Shown: positions 8,231-16,162 of the stretch, piece after piece | Numbering within the stretch: position 1 is the first letter of the stretch | How the letters are laid out: each line of letters opens with the position of its first letter | Translations under genes and position numbers: made by a program | DNA from: Amycolatopsis granulosa | GTDB taxonomy: Bacteria; Actinomycetota; Actinomycetes; Mycobacteriales; Pseudonocardiaceae | Length of the DNA: 64,000 nt | Assembly: GCF_011758745.1 (NCBI RefSeq) | Contig: NZ_JAANOV010000001.1 | Location: forward strand, 5,084,001-5,148,000 | Direction of reading: 5' to 3' | The notes under the pieces: model-generated | The model's database searches: none | Told to the model about the DNA's origin: nothing | The model's input: only the letters and a program-made list of their open reading frames with translations

Positions 8231-8483
8231 GTGCGCGCGTCCGCAGTCGCTACCGAAAGTCACGAAGGTTGGCATCTGAGGGTGCTGTTCGACCATCCGG
8301 GTGGATTGGTGTGATTAACGTGCTGGTCGCCGAATTCCTTGCCCCGAACCTCTGGCGCGGCAGGCCGGATTCGCCCTACGGTGCTCACATTGCGTGACCA
8401 GCCGGTTCTTCCCGGCGAAACGGTCAATCGCTTCGATCATCGCCGTTCGACGGTGGCTTTCAGCGGGGCACGAGGAGGCAGGG

Positions 8484-8966
8484 ATGACCGGAGATCCCGG
8501 AGTGGATGCGGTGATTGCGCAGTGGGCGGCCGAGCTCGAGCGCACGCCCGAGGAGATGGAGGCCGACCGGATCGCCTCCGCCTGGCTCGCCGAACTGCCC
8601 CAGCAACCACCAGGGATCCCCGGCCAGCGCGCCCGCACCGGCACCCGCACCTGGAAGCCGGTCGAGTCGGCCGACCCGGACTACCTCGACGCCATGCGGG
8701 AGCGCCTGCCCGGGGTGCCGCTGGACCTGCTGGTCGCCGCCGCGGGGTGGTGGCAGATGGTCGGTGACATCGCGGAGGCGAAGGCGTGGTGGGACGCCGG
8801 CATCAGCCCGCTGGACCAGCGCGCGCTCGACTACCGGTCCGCCGGGCTCACCCCCGCCGACCTGTCCCGCCGCCTGGGCCCGATGACGGTCCTGCAGCAC
8901 CTGCGCCGCGGCAGCGCCCCGGCCTGGTGCGTGGCGCGGCTCGCCCGGCAGCAGCGCGCCGGCTGA
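8484..8966 (+). CDS. Hypothetical protein (160 aa)
   Basis: A soluble 160-residue protein starting MTGDPGVDAVIAQWAAELER. The ATG at 8484 is preceded by GAGGAGG, which is why I prefer it to the upstream in-frame start. The sequence is acidic at the N-terminus, with a Trp-rich middle (AAGWWQMVGDIAEAKAWWDAG) and a C-terminal helical segment (GLTPADLSRRLGPMTVLQHL) that looks like a small helix-turn-helix-like unit. No signal peptide, membrane span or catalytic motif is seen. I do not recognise the family. Codon usage with G/C at third positions supports a real gene. Confidence 0.65.
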   Translation: MTGDPGVDAVIAQWAAELERTPEEMEADRIASAWLAELPQQPPGIPGQRARTGTRTWKPVESADPDYLDAMRERLPGVPLDLLVAAAGWWQMVGDIAEAKAWWDAGISPLDQRALDYRSAGLTPADLSRRLGPMTVLQHLRRGSAPAWCVARLARQQRAG

Positions 8967-9087
8967 CCGGTCGCGTAACGTCGGTGGCCGCCGCCTCGTT
9001 GGTCAGGCAGGGCTTCGCGCTCGCTTGACACCGCTGCACCTAACGTCGGCGCGCGAGGCGTGCGCACGTCGCTGGGAGGCAAGGTTC

Positions 9088-10014
9088 TTGGACACGGGGC
9101 AGATCGAGCACGAACCTGCGGACGTGTCCACCGAGGACGACGCGGACGACGCGGACGACCGGATCGCGGAGGACACGCGGCCCGCTCGGCGGCGGGCCGC
9201 CCCGCCGGTGCTCGGCCGGGTCGCGGTCGTGGTGGTGGTGCTGGCCACGGCGGTCGGCGGGATCTGGGCGACCAGCACGGTCGCCCGCCCCGGCCACACG
9301 CCGACCACCACCGAGATCCCGGACCTGGACAACCTCGCGGCTTCGGTCGAACCCGGCACGGCGGCCCCGGTCAACGCGACCATCGAGGGCACGCCGGTGG
9401 TGGAGACGCGGCCGCCCGAGCAGGCGCAGCAGCACCAGCAGAGCGCCGGTGGTCCGGACCTGCTGTCGCGGTGGGCGGACAAGGTCGCCGAGGTCACCGG
9501 CGTCCCGGCCCGCGCGCTCGTCGCGTACGGCAACGCCGAACTGGAGATGCGGGCCACCCAGCCGAAATGCCGGCTGTCCTGGGCCACGCTCGCCGGGATC
9601 GGCCGGATCGAGTCCAACCACGGCCAGTACGGCGGCGCCGTGTTGCAGGCCAGCGGGCTGCCGTCGAAGCCGATCGTCGGCGTGCCGCTGGACGGCTCGC
9701 CGGGTGTGCGGGCCATCGCCGACACCGACGGCGGCCGGTTCGACGGCGACCCGGTCTACGACCGGGCGGTCGGGCCGATGCAGTTCCTGCCCGGCACGTG
9801 GGCGCGCTACGGCGGCGGGTACAACCCGCAGCAGATCGATGCGGCCGCGCTCGCTGCCGCGAAGTACCTGTGCGCCGGCGGCCGGGACATGGCCACCGCG
9901 AGCGGCTGGTGGTCGGGAATCCTGTCCTACAACAACTCCGTGGACTACGGGCAGAAGGTGTTCGCCCTGGCCGACGCCTACGCCAAGGCCGCCCAGGTCG
10001 TCAAGGTCTCCTGA
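9088..10014 (+). CDS. Membrane-anchored lytic transglycosylase (SLT/MltB-type)
   Basis: Peptidoglycan-cleaving lytic transglycosylase of about 308 residues. A TTG start at 9088 lies eight bases after GGGAGG; an ATG-less frame also extends 21 codons upstream without a ribosome site. Layout: an acidic cytoplasmic head, one membrane span (VLGRVAVVVVVLATAVGGIW, about residues 42-61), a Thr/Glu-rich linker, then the SLT domain. The catalytic Glu is in IGRIESNHGQYGG, and the supporting motifs AVGPMQFLPGTWARYG and SYNNSVDYGQKVF are all present. It acts outside the membrane in wall remodelling. Two small membrane-protein genes follow in the same direction. Confidence 0.88.
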   Translation: MDTGQIEHEPADVSTEDDADDADDRIAEDTRPARRRAAPPVLGRVAVVVVVLATAVGGIWATSTVARPGHTPTTTEIPDLDNLAASVEPGTAAPVNATIEGTPVVETRPPEQAQQHQQSAGGPDLLSRWADKVAEVTGVPARALVAYGNAELEMRATQPKCRLSWATLAGIGRIESNHGQYGGAVLQASGLPSKPIVGVPLDGSPGVRAIADTDGGRFDGDPVYDRAVGPMQFLPGTWARYGGGYNPQQIDAAALAAAKYLCAGGRDMATASGWWSGILSYNNSVDYGQKVFALADAYAKAAQVVKVS

Positions 10015-10037
10015 CCCGCAGGTGCTAGCGTCGTGGT

Positions 10038-10433
10038 GTGCCCACGAAGCTGTTCACGCCCCGGCGGATCGCGATCGGCGCGCTGTGCGTCGCCGCGTTC
10101 GCGGTGTGCTGTGGACTGGCGTGGTGGCAGTGGAACCGGTTCGAGTCGGCGAGCGGTACCTTCCAGAACCTGGGTTACGTGTTGCAGTGGCCGCTGTTCG
10201 GGGTGTTCCCGGCGTTCATGGTGTGGCGGATCATGAGGCTGCGCCGCGAGGCCGCCGAGCAGGACGCGGCGCAGCCGGAGCAGGCCCGCGCCGAGTGGGG
10301 CCGTCCGGCCCCGGTGCCGGCGCCCCGCGCGCCGGTGATGCGGCAGGCCGCGCCCGACGAGCCCGACGACGAGCTCGCCGCCTACAACCGGTACCTGGCC
10401 GAGCTGCACGCTCGGGACCAGCGCGAGAGTTAG
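10038..10433 (+). CDS. Conserved actinobacterial small membrane protein (131 aa)
   Basis: A 131-residue protein with a GTG start at 10038. Two hydrophobic spans (about residues 12-28, AIGALCVAAFAVCCGLAWW, and 43-60) are followed by a charged, Pro/Ala-rich cytoplasmic tail. Relatives in actinobacteria are sometimes labelled as glucitol-operon regulator-like, but no DNA-binding motif is visible and I would not use that name. It is followed after 14 bases by a DUF3817 gene, so the two are probably co-transcribed. Confidence 0.7.
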   Translation: MPTKLFTPRRIAIGALCVAAFAVCCGLAWWQWNRFESASGTFQNLGYVLQWPLFGVFPAFMVWRIMRLRREAAEQDAAQPEQARAEWGRPAPVPAPRAPVMRQAAPDEPDDELAAYNRYLAELHARDQRES

Positions 10434-10447
10434 GAAGGCAGACTGCG

Positions 10448-10804
10448 ATGGTGGACACGGACGAACGCGCCGGCGCCCCGGCCGCGAAGGCCGGCCCGGC
10501 CCTGCGGGGGCCGCTGCTGCGGTACCGCGTGCTGGCCTACGCCACCGGTGTGGCGCTGCTGCTGCTGACGGTGGCGTTCATCCTCAAGTACGGGTTCGAC
10601 TCGGCCGGCATGATGAGCTGGGCCGGCGTCACCCACGGCGTGTTCTACATGGTCTACCTGGTGCTCGCGGTCGACCTGGCGCTCAAGGCGCGGTGGTCGA
10701 TCAAGGGGACGGTCCTCGTGCTGCTGGCGGGCACCATCCCGTTCCTGTCCTTCGTCGCCGAGCGCGCCGTCACGCACCGCGTGCGGGCGGGCCGCAAGCT
10801 CTGA
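10448..10804 (+). CDS. DUF3817 integral membrane protein
   Basis: A 118-residue membrane protein with an AGGAAGG ribosome site before its ATG. Three hydrophobic spans (VLAYATGVALLLLTVAFIL; GVFYMVYLVLAVDLAL; GTVLVLLAGTIPFLSFVAE) and the motif THGVFYMVYLV are typical of DUF3817. This family is widespread in actinobacteria, and its role is not established. It is downstream of the 131-aa membrane protein and convergent with the spermidine synthase gene. Confidence 0.8.
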   Translation: MVDTDERAGAPAAKAGPALRGPLLRYRVLAYATGVALLLLTVAFILKYGFDSAGMMSWAGVTHGVFYMVYLVLAVDLALKARWSIKGTVLVLLAGTIPFLSFVAERAVTHRVRAGRKL

Positions 10805-10833
10805 CGCCCAGCGCCACCCCACCACCCGGAGCG

Positions 10834-10906
10834 GCGAACACGCCGGGCGGCGGGCGTGGTGGCTGCTGCGGGCGGTGTGTCGGCCGGTGGGGGGCGGTGT
10901 GTTGGC
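10834..10906. repeat. 21-bp-phased GTGTTSGC repeat cluster, locus B
   Basis: Units start at 10856 (GTGGTGGC, degenerate), 10877 (GTGTCGGC) and 10899 (GTGTTGGC), at steps of 21 and 22. An inverted copy GCGAACAC (10834-10841) lies on the distal side, as at locus A. The cluster fills the space between the convergent DUF3817 and spermidine synthase genes and abuts the stop codon of the latter. Confidence 0.6.
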
Positions 10907-10909
10907 CGC

Positions 10910-11755
10910 TCAGCGGCGCGCGCGGAGGTTGAACGGCACCACGGTCGAGCCACGCAGGGTCTGCGCGTCCAGGGTGGCGGGCGCGCGGGTGCCCAGCCGG
11001 GAGATCATCGCCCCCACCGGGTCGGCCACCTCGTCCACCCGGCCGGACAGGAACGCCCATTCGTGCTCGTCCGAGCCGAAGTACACCGGGGTGGCGAACA
11101 CCTCGGTGAACCGGGCCCACGCGGCGCGCAGCGTGTCGTTGCGCCACAGCGTCGGGCAGCCGCCCTGGCAGCTCACCACGCCGCCGGGCGCGAGCAGCGC
11201 CGCGCACCGGCGCAGGAAATCCGCCCCGTACAACCGGTTGTGCTGGGCGCCGGCGTCGGTGCTCTCGTCCGGCAGGTCGATCACCACCACGTCGTAGCCC
11301 CCGTCGGACGCGTCCACGAACGCGAAACCGTCCGCGTAGTGCATCCGCACCGGTCCCTCCCCGCGCTCGGCCGCCTCCAGCTCCTCGACGGTGTAGCCGT
11401 AGGGAAGCAGCTCCGCGCACGCTCGCACCGCCACCCGGTCGAGGTCCACGTGGTCCACCAGCGTCGCACCGAACTCGACCGCCAGCCGGCTCGCCACCCC
11501 CTCGCTCGACCCGATGATCAGCACCCGCCGCACCGCGTCCGCCAGCAGCATCGCCGGCACCATCAGCGCCTCGTGGTAGACGAGCTGGCTCGCCTCGGTG
11601 CTCTGCCGCTCGTCGTCGCAGAACAGCGACACTCCCTGCGCGGTGCGGCCGATCAGCACCTGCTGGAAACCGGTGTGCTCGTCGAACAGCACCTCCGAGA
11701 CGTCCCACACCCGCGACAGCCCGGGGCCGAGGGACTCAACGACTCGCCGCGACAT
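10910..11755 (-). CDS. speE: Spermidine synthase-like aminopropyltransferase
   Basis: A 281-residue protein with the Rossmann fold of spermidine synthases: glycine-rich loop VLIIGSSEGVASRL (about residues 79-92), acidic DHVDLD, and the DVVVIDLPDES motif (about residues 156-166) corresponding to the catalytic D.. D region. Known reaction: transfer of the aminopropyl group of decarboxylated S-adenosylmethionine to putrescine, giving spermidine. It overlaps the upstream speD by 20 bases and follows an ornithine decarboxylase gene. This gives putrescine, decarboxylated SAM and the transferase in one operon. The usual GGGDG loop is GSSEG here, so the exact acceptor amine is less certain. Confidence 0.85.
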   Translation of the reverse strand: MSRRVVESLGPGLSRVWDVSEVLFDEHTGFQQVLIGRTAQGVSLFCDDERQSTEASQLVYHEALMVPAMLLADAVRRVLIIGSSEGVASRLAVEFGATLVDHVDLDRVAVRACAELLPYGYTVEELEAAERGEGPVRMHYADGFAFVDASDGGYDVVVIDLPDESTDAGAQHNRLYGADFLRRCAALLAPGGVVSCQGGCPTLWRNDTLRAAWARFTEVFATPVYFGSDEHEWAFLSGRVDEVADPVGAMISRLGTRAPATLDAQTLRGSTVVPFNLRARR

Positions 11756-12116
11756 CCTTCTCCCCGCGGTCGACGACCGACATGTGCACCGCGGTGGTGC
11801 CCAGTGCCGCGGCCAGCAGCCGGACCGCCAGCACCGGGTCGGCCTGGTGCCCGCAGGTGAACACGTCCGCGAACAGCGCCCCGACCTCCGGGTAGGTGTG
11901 CACCGAGGCGTGTGACTCCGACAGCAGCGCCAGCACGGTCACGCCCTGGGGCTCGAACCGGTGGTCGACGACCTCGCGCACCGACGCGCCGGCCTCGGTC
12001 ACCGCCACCCGCAGCGCCGCGCGCAGGAACGCCGGATCGTCCAGCAGCACCGGGTCGATGCTCCTCAGCTCGGCCAGGACGTGCCGCCCGGCGAACGCGC
12101 CGATCTCAGGTGTCAT
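11736..12116 (-). CDS. speD: S-adenosylmethionine decarboxylase proenzyme
   Basis: A pyruvoyl enzyme of 126 residues making decarboxylated SAM, the aminopropyl donor. The self-cleavage site is clear: LSESHASVHTYPE, with cleavage expected between Glu67 and Ser68 to generate the pyruvoyl group. The catalytic Cys88 is in FTCG. I use the ATG at 12116: AAGGAG lies 12 bases upstream, whereas a TTG 21 bases further up would place that site inside the gene. The start overlaps the end of the ornithine decarboxylase gene by 11 bases and the 3' end overlaps speE by 20, showing tight translational coupling. Confidence 0.9.
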   Translation of the reverse strand: MTPEIGAFAGRHVLAELRSIDPVLLDDPAFLRAALRVAVTEAGASVREVVDHRFEPQGVTVLALLSESHASVHTYPEVGALFADVFTCGHQADPVLAVRLLAAALGTTAVHMSVVDRGEKDVAASR

Positions 12117-13263
12117 GGGTGGTCGTGTCTCCTTCAAGGCAGTAGGTGGGCAGCGGTGGGATCCCGTTGAACGCCACCGACGAGTAGCTCGCCGTGTAGG
12201 CGCCGGCGTCGAGGATGTCCAGCCGGTCGCCGGCCCGCAGCGACAACGGCAGTTCGTACGGCGTGCGCTGGTACATCACGTCGTCCCCGTCGCAGGTCGG
12301 TCCGGCGATCACGACCGGCCCGCGCGGACCGTACCGGTCGGGCGGATCCAGCCGGTAGGGGATCGCCTCGTTCTCGGTCTCCGCCAGCCCGTTGTATCGC
12401 CCGACGTCGAGATAGACCCAGCGCCGGCCGAACCTGCTGGACACCAGCACCACCTCCGTGCGAATCAGGCCGGCCTCCGCCACCACGGCGCGACCGGGCT
12501 CGAGCAGGACCTCCGGTTCCCGGGGGAAGTGCGCCCGCACCGCGGCGCGGATCGTCCGCGCGTAGGACTCCAGCGGTGGCACCGCCTCCCGATATGTGAC
12601 GCCGAAGCCACCGCCGAGGTTCAGCCGCCGCGGCTGCACACCTGCGGCGGCGCACTCGGCGAAGATCTTCGCCGCCGCCGCGATCCCCGTCTCCCACGCC
12701 TGCGGGTCCGCCTGCTGCGAGCCGACGTGGAACGCGACCCCGGCGGCGTCCAGCCCCAGCCGGCCGGCCGCGACCAGCAGTTCGGCCGCGCGGTCCGGTT
12801 CGCAGCCGAACTTCTGCCCGAACGGGGTCGCCGAAGCCGGGCCGTCGACGAGGATCCGCACCGATACCGACGCGCCCGGCGCGTGTTCCGCGAGCGCCGC
12901 CAGGTCGCCCGCGGAGTCAGTGGTGAAGTCCCGCACGCCCCGGCCGTGGGCGAAGGCGATGTCGGCGGCCTTCTTGATCGTGTTGCCGTAGGACAGCGCG
13001 GCCGGGTCGGCACCGGCGGCCAGGCACGCGTCGATCTCGGCGGGGCTCGCGACGTCGAACCCGCCGCCCGCGGCCAGGACGGCCCGGAGCACGGCCGGCT
13101 CGGGGTTCGCCTTGACCGCGTAGCACAGCCGGGAATGCGGGAAGTCCCGGCCGAACTCCCGTACCCGGGCGGCGACGGCGCCGGCGTCCACCACCAGGCA
13201 CGGTGCGGGCGGGTCGTGCTCACGCAGGAACCGGCGGATCCGGTCCAGGGTTGCTGGTGTCAC
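12106..13263 (-). CDS. Ornithine-type PLP decarboxylase (alanine-racemase fold)
   Basis: A 385-residue fold-type III PLP decarboxylase. Lys51 in YAVKANP forms the Schiff base. HVGSQ, GGGFG (phosphate loop) and EPGR (PLP-binding) follow in order, and PTCDGDD carries the second-subunit catalytic cysteine. Family members decarboxylate ornithine, lysine or diaminopimelate. The coupled speD and speE genes make ornithine to putrescine the likely reaction. It starts with GTG 12 bases after the acetate-permease stop, so it may be read from the same transcript. Confidence 0.87.
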   Translation of the reverse strand: MTPATLDRIRRFLREHDPPAPCLVVDAGAVAARVREFGRDFPHSRLCYAVKANPEPAVLRAVLAAGGGFDVASPAEIDACLAAGADPAALSYGNTIKKAADIAFAHGRGVRDFTTDSAGDLAALAEHAPGASVSVRILVDGPASATPFGQKFGCEPDRAAELLVAAGRLGLDAAGVAFHVGSQQADPQAWETGIAAAAKIFAECAAAGVQPRRLNLGGGFGVTYREAVPPLESYARTIRAAVRAHFPREPEVLLEPGRAVVAEAGLIRTEVVLVSSRFGRRWVYLDVGRYNGLAETENEAIPYRLDPPDRYGPRGPVVIAGPTCDGDDVMYQRTPYELPLSLRAGDRLDILDAGAYTASYSSVAFNGIPPLPTYCLEGDTTTHDT

Positions 13264-13275
13264 CGCCGAAGGGTC

Positions 13276-14874
13276 TCAGGAGCCGATGCCGGTCATCGCA
13301 CGGACCTCCATCTCGGCGTGCTTGCGCGCGTCGGCCTTGTCCCGGCCGGCCAGCGTGCCGAGGAAGCCGCACAGGAACGAGAACGGGATCGACACCAGAC
13401 CCGGGTTCTTCAGCGGGAACCAGTGGAAGTCCACGCCCTTGATGATCGACTCCGGCGCCCCGGACACGACCGGCGAGAAGACCACCAGCACCAGGCACGC
13501 GCCCAGGCCGCCGTAGATCGCCCACAGCGTGCCGGTGGTGTTGAAGCGCTTCCAGAACAGCGAGTACAGCAGCGTCGAGAGGTTCGCCGACGCCGCGACC
13601 GCGAACGCCAGCGCGACCAGGAACGCGATGTTCTGCCCGTTGGCGAGGATTCCGCCGATGATCGCCAGCACGCCGATCACGATCGCGGTCAGCCGCGCCA
13701 CCCGCACCTCGTCGGCCGGGTCGGCCTGCCCGCGCTTGACGATGTTCGCGTACACGTCGTGCGCGAAGGAGGCCGACGCGGTGAGCGTCAGGCCCGCCAC
13801 GACCGCGAGGATCGTCGCGAAGGCGACCGCCGCGATGATGCCCAGCAGCAGGGTGCCGCCGATGTGCAGGGCCAGCAGCGGCGCCGCGGAGTTCTCGCCG
13901 CCCGGCGCGGCCTTGATCTCGCCGCTGCCGACCAGTGCGGCGGCGCCGAAGCCGATCACCAGGGTGCACAGGTAGAACACGAACATGCAGGCGGTGGCCC
14001 ACACCACCGAGCGGCGCGCCTCCTGCGCGTTGGGCACGGTGTAGAAGCGCATCAGGACGTGCGGCAGCGCGGCGGCACCCAGGATCAGCGCCACGGCGAG
14101 CGACACGAAGTCCAGCTTCGTGGTGCCGTTGGCGCCGTACTGGCCGCCCGGCTCGAGCAGCCGCTCGCCCATCGGGCTGCGGTAGGCGGCCTGCGAGAGC
14201 AGGTTCGACAGGCTGAACCCGAACTTGCCGAACAGGAACACCGTCATCAGCACCGCGGCCAGGATCAGGATGGCGGCCTTGATGATCTGCACGTAGGTGG
14301 TGCCCTTCATGCCGCCGACCAGCACGTACACGACCATCACGATGCCCACCACGGCGATGACCAGCGCCTGGCCGAAACCGCCGCGGATGTCCAGCAGCAG
14401 CGCGATCAGGCCGCCGGCACCGGCCATCTGGGCCAGCATGTAGAACAGCGAGATCACCAGCGTCGACGTCGCGGCCGCGGCCCGCACCGGGCGCTGCTTC
14501 ATCCGGAAACTCAGCACGTCGCCCATGGTGAAGCGGCCGGTGTTGCGCAGCAGCTCCGCGATGAGCAGCAGGTCCACCAGCCAGGCGACCAGGAAACCGA
14601 TGGAGTAGAGGAAGCCGTCGTAGCCGTGCACGGCGATGGCGCCGGCGATGCCGAGGAACGAGGCGGCCGACAGGAAGTCGCCGGACAGCGCGATCCCGTT
14701 CTGCCTGCCGGTGAACACGCCGCCCGCGGCGTAGTAGTCGGAGCGGGAGGAATGCCTGCTGCCCACGCGGTACACCACGTACAGCGTGATGGCGACGAAC
14801 AGGGCGAACACGGCCACGTTCAGGATCGGGCTGCTGTCCGCGGTCGCGCTGCCCGCGACGAGAAGGTGGCTCAT
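13276..14874 (-). CDS. actP: Cation/acetate symporter ActP (sodium:solute symporter family)
   Basis: A 532-residue membrane transporter with about 13 hydrophobic spans. The SSS-family core is visible (GDFLSAASFLGIAGAIAVHG near residues 63-82; GGMKGTTYVQIIKA; ASFAHDVYANI near residue 355). Known relatives import acetate and other short monocarboxylates with Na+ or H+. It follows a DUF485 gene with a 4-base gap; that pairing is characteristic of actP loci. Its stop is 12 bases before the ornithine decarboxylase start. Confidence 0.9.
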   Translation of the reverse strand: MSHLLVAGSATADSSPILNVAVFALFVAITLYVVYRVGSRHSSRSDYYAAGGVFTGRQNGIALSGDFLSAASFLGIAGAIAVHGYDGFLYSIGFLVAWLVDLLLIAELLRNTGRFTMGDVLSFRMKQRPVRAAAATSTLVISLFYMLAQMAGAGGLIALLLDIRGGFGQALVIAVVGIVMVVYVLVGGMKGTTYVQIIKAAILILAAVLMTVFLFGKFGFSLSNLLSQAAYRSPMGERLLEPGGQYGANGTTKLDFVSLAVALILGAAALPHVLMRFYTVPNAQEARRSVVWATACMFVFYLCTLVIGFGAAALVGSGEIKAAPGGENSAAPLLALHIGGTLLLGIIAAVAFATILAVVAGLTLTASASFAHDVYANIVKRGQADPADEVRVARLTAIVIGVLAIIGGILANGQNIAFLVALAFAVAASANLSTLLYSLFWKRFNTTGTLWAIYGGLGACLVLVVFSPVVSGAPESIIKGVDFHWFPLKNPGLVSIPFSFLCGFLGTLAGRDKADARKHAEMEVRAMTGIGS

Positions 14875-14878
14875 CGGA

Positions 14879-15295
14879 TCACTGCACTCCTGCCTGCCGG
14901 CGGACCTTGTCCACGCCGGGATCGATCCGGCGCCGCGCGAACCGCAGGTACCCGGCGGTGATCGCGGCCGTGGACACGAACTGGAGAACCCCGAGCACGA
15001 TCGCGACGTTGACCTCGCCGAACACCTTCGTGCTCATGAAGGCGTGGGCGTACGCGGCGAGCAGCACGTAGGCGAGGTACCAGAGCACGAACGCCAGGCT
15101 CATCGGGAACACGAACCGCCGGAAGCGGCCGCGCAACTCGGTGAATTCGGGACTGTGCTGGATGGCCACGAAGTCGGGGCCGGCCGGAGGGCGTGGCCGC
15201 GGCGCCTTCTCCGCGGGAGCGCCGAACAGCGGCCGCAGTTCTCCCGGATCCTCCACGGGGTTGGGCGCCGCAGGGGTAGGGGCGACGTCCTGCAT
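14879..15295 (-). CDS. DUF485 membrane protein, ActP partner
   Basis: A 138-residue protein: a Pro/Ala-rich N-terminus of about 45 residues, the DUF485 motif FTELRGRFRRFVFPMSLAFV, and two membrane spans (about residues 63-85 and 98-118). GGGAGG lies five bases before the ATG at 15295. DUF485 proteins are small partners encoded just before acetate symporters; their exact role is not settled. It is the first gene of the actP transcript, with the promoter in the long intergenic region to its right. Confidence 0.88.
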   Translation of the reverse strand: MQDVAPTPAAPNPVEDPGELRPLFGAPAEKAPRPRPPAGPDFVAIQHSPEFTELRGRFRRFVFPMSLAFVLWYLAYVLLAAYAHAFMSTKVFGEVNVAIVLGVLQFVSTAAITAGYLRFARRRIDPGVDKVRRQAGVQ

Positions 15296-16162
15296 TTCTG
15301 CCTCCCGGCAAGCGAGCGAACTCGGTGGAATTCCTTCGGTGGGCGCACATGCTAGCCACGCCGACCTGGGCCGCTGCCGGCGGAGGACCTGGGAGGACCT
15401 CGTCAGGGTGAAGCGATGCTGCGCCACCCGGATGGGTTAATCCGCTGTTCGGGGGAAAGGACTACGTCATTCCGCGCAAGCATGTGACGGGCAGTTATGT
15501 GACGCGGGGTGTCGTACCTTGAAGGGGTGAGGTGCGGTGGAATGCGCAACACCGCGCCAATGGTGGGAAAGTGCTGGCCAACGGCGGTGACCCGGCAGGA
15601 ATCCACATCATCGCGAATGCCACAAGATCGGGGGGTATTGGGCTGTATCGGCACGCGCTGTTCGTACAGCCCGTGCGGATTCTCCCATTTATCACCGCAC
15701 ACCTTGGGCTATGTGGGTGACGCTCGTGGCCCCCGGCGTGTCCTCGCGTAACCGGAAGCACGGCCCGCAGTGCCCTGACGAGGGATTTTCCGGTCAACCC
15801 CTGGTCACGTCCGGTGTTTCCGCAGGTCAGCCCGGCTGGCTTCGGTGGAGTTCCGGTCAGCCCGATTGGTGTACGCTTCCGGGGCCACGCTGACTCGCTG
15901 TGACCGAGCGTAAACCGGTGTTGTGCACCGCATTGTGCACACCGCATGATGCACGGCACCGCCGCCGTGATCCGGTCCGGCGGGACGGCGGGCGGCCGGG
16001 ACAGCGCCGTCGGCTGGGGCTGGGGCTGCACGAGAAGCGACGAGTTCTACCCGTGACGAGGAGAGCCATGCGGTTGACGCCACACGGTGCCGCCGCCATG
16101 TGCCCCGCCACGGGTCCGGCCCACCGACGCGAACACGAAACGCCGGACAGGGAGTCACCTTC
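15296..16162. other. Long intergenic region between actP operon and conservon
   Basis: There are 867 bases without a convincing gene; the open frames present have poor codon bias and no ribosome sites. The region must hold the actP-operon promoter (minus) and the conservon promoter (plus). Visible elements are two direct copies of ATGTGACG (15482-15489 and 15497-15504, 15 bases apart) and a cluster of TTGTGCAC-type repeats (15921-15957). G+C is lower than in the flanks between about 15420 and 15720. Confidence 0.6.
15921..15957. promoter_or_regulatory. Triple TGCAC repeat upstream of cvnA
   Basis: TTGTGCACCGCA (15921-15932) is followed directly by TTGTGCACACCGCA (15933-15946) and a degenerate TGATGCACGGCA. 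Each of the first two contains the palindrome GTGCAC. The spacing (12-14 bases) suggests an array of operator half-sites 200 bases before the sensor gene. The regulator is unknown. Confidence 0.3.

Noticed and set aside
12117-12137. TTG start for speD
   Set aside because: It would place the AAGGAG ribosome site inside the coding region; ATG 12116 has that site upstream.
11896-14961. 1021-codon plus-strand frame across speD, ornithine decarboxylase and actP
   Set aside because: Antisense to three well-supported overlapping genes; its translation is repetitive and Arg/Gln/His-rich.
15482-15504. GlnR or CRP-type operator from the ATGTGACG direct repeats
   Set aside because: Spacing and orientation do not fit GTNAC-N6-GAAAC or TGTGA-N6-TCACA; kept only as an unexplained direct repeat.
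15509-15751. 80-codon plus-strand frame in the intergenic region
   Set aside because: No ribosome site, poor G/C third-position bias, no hydrophobic or conserved segment; treated as chance.
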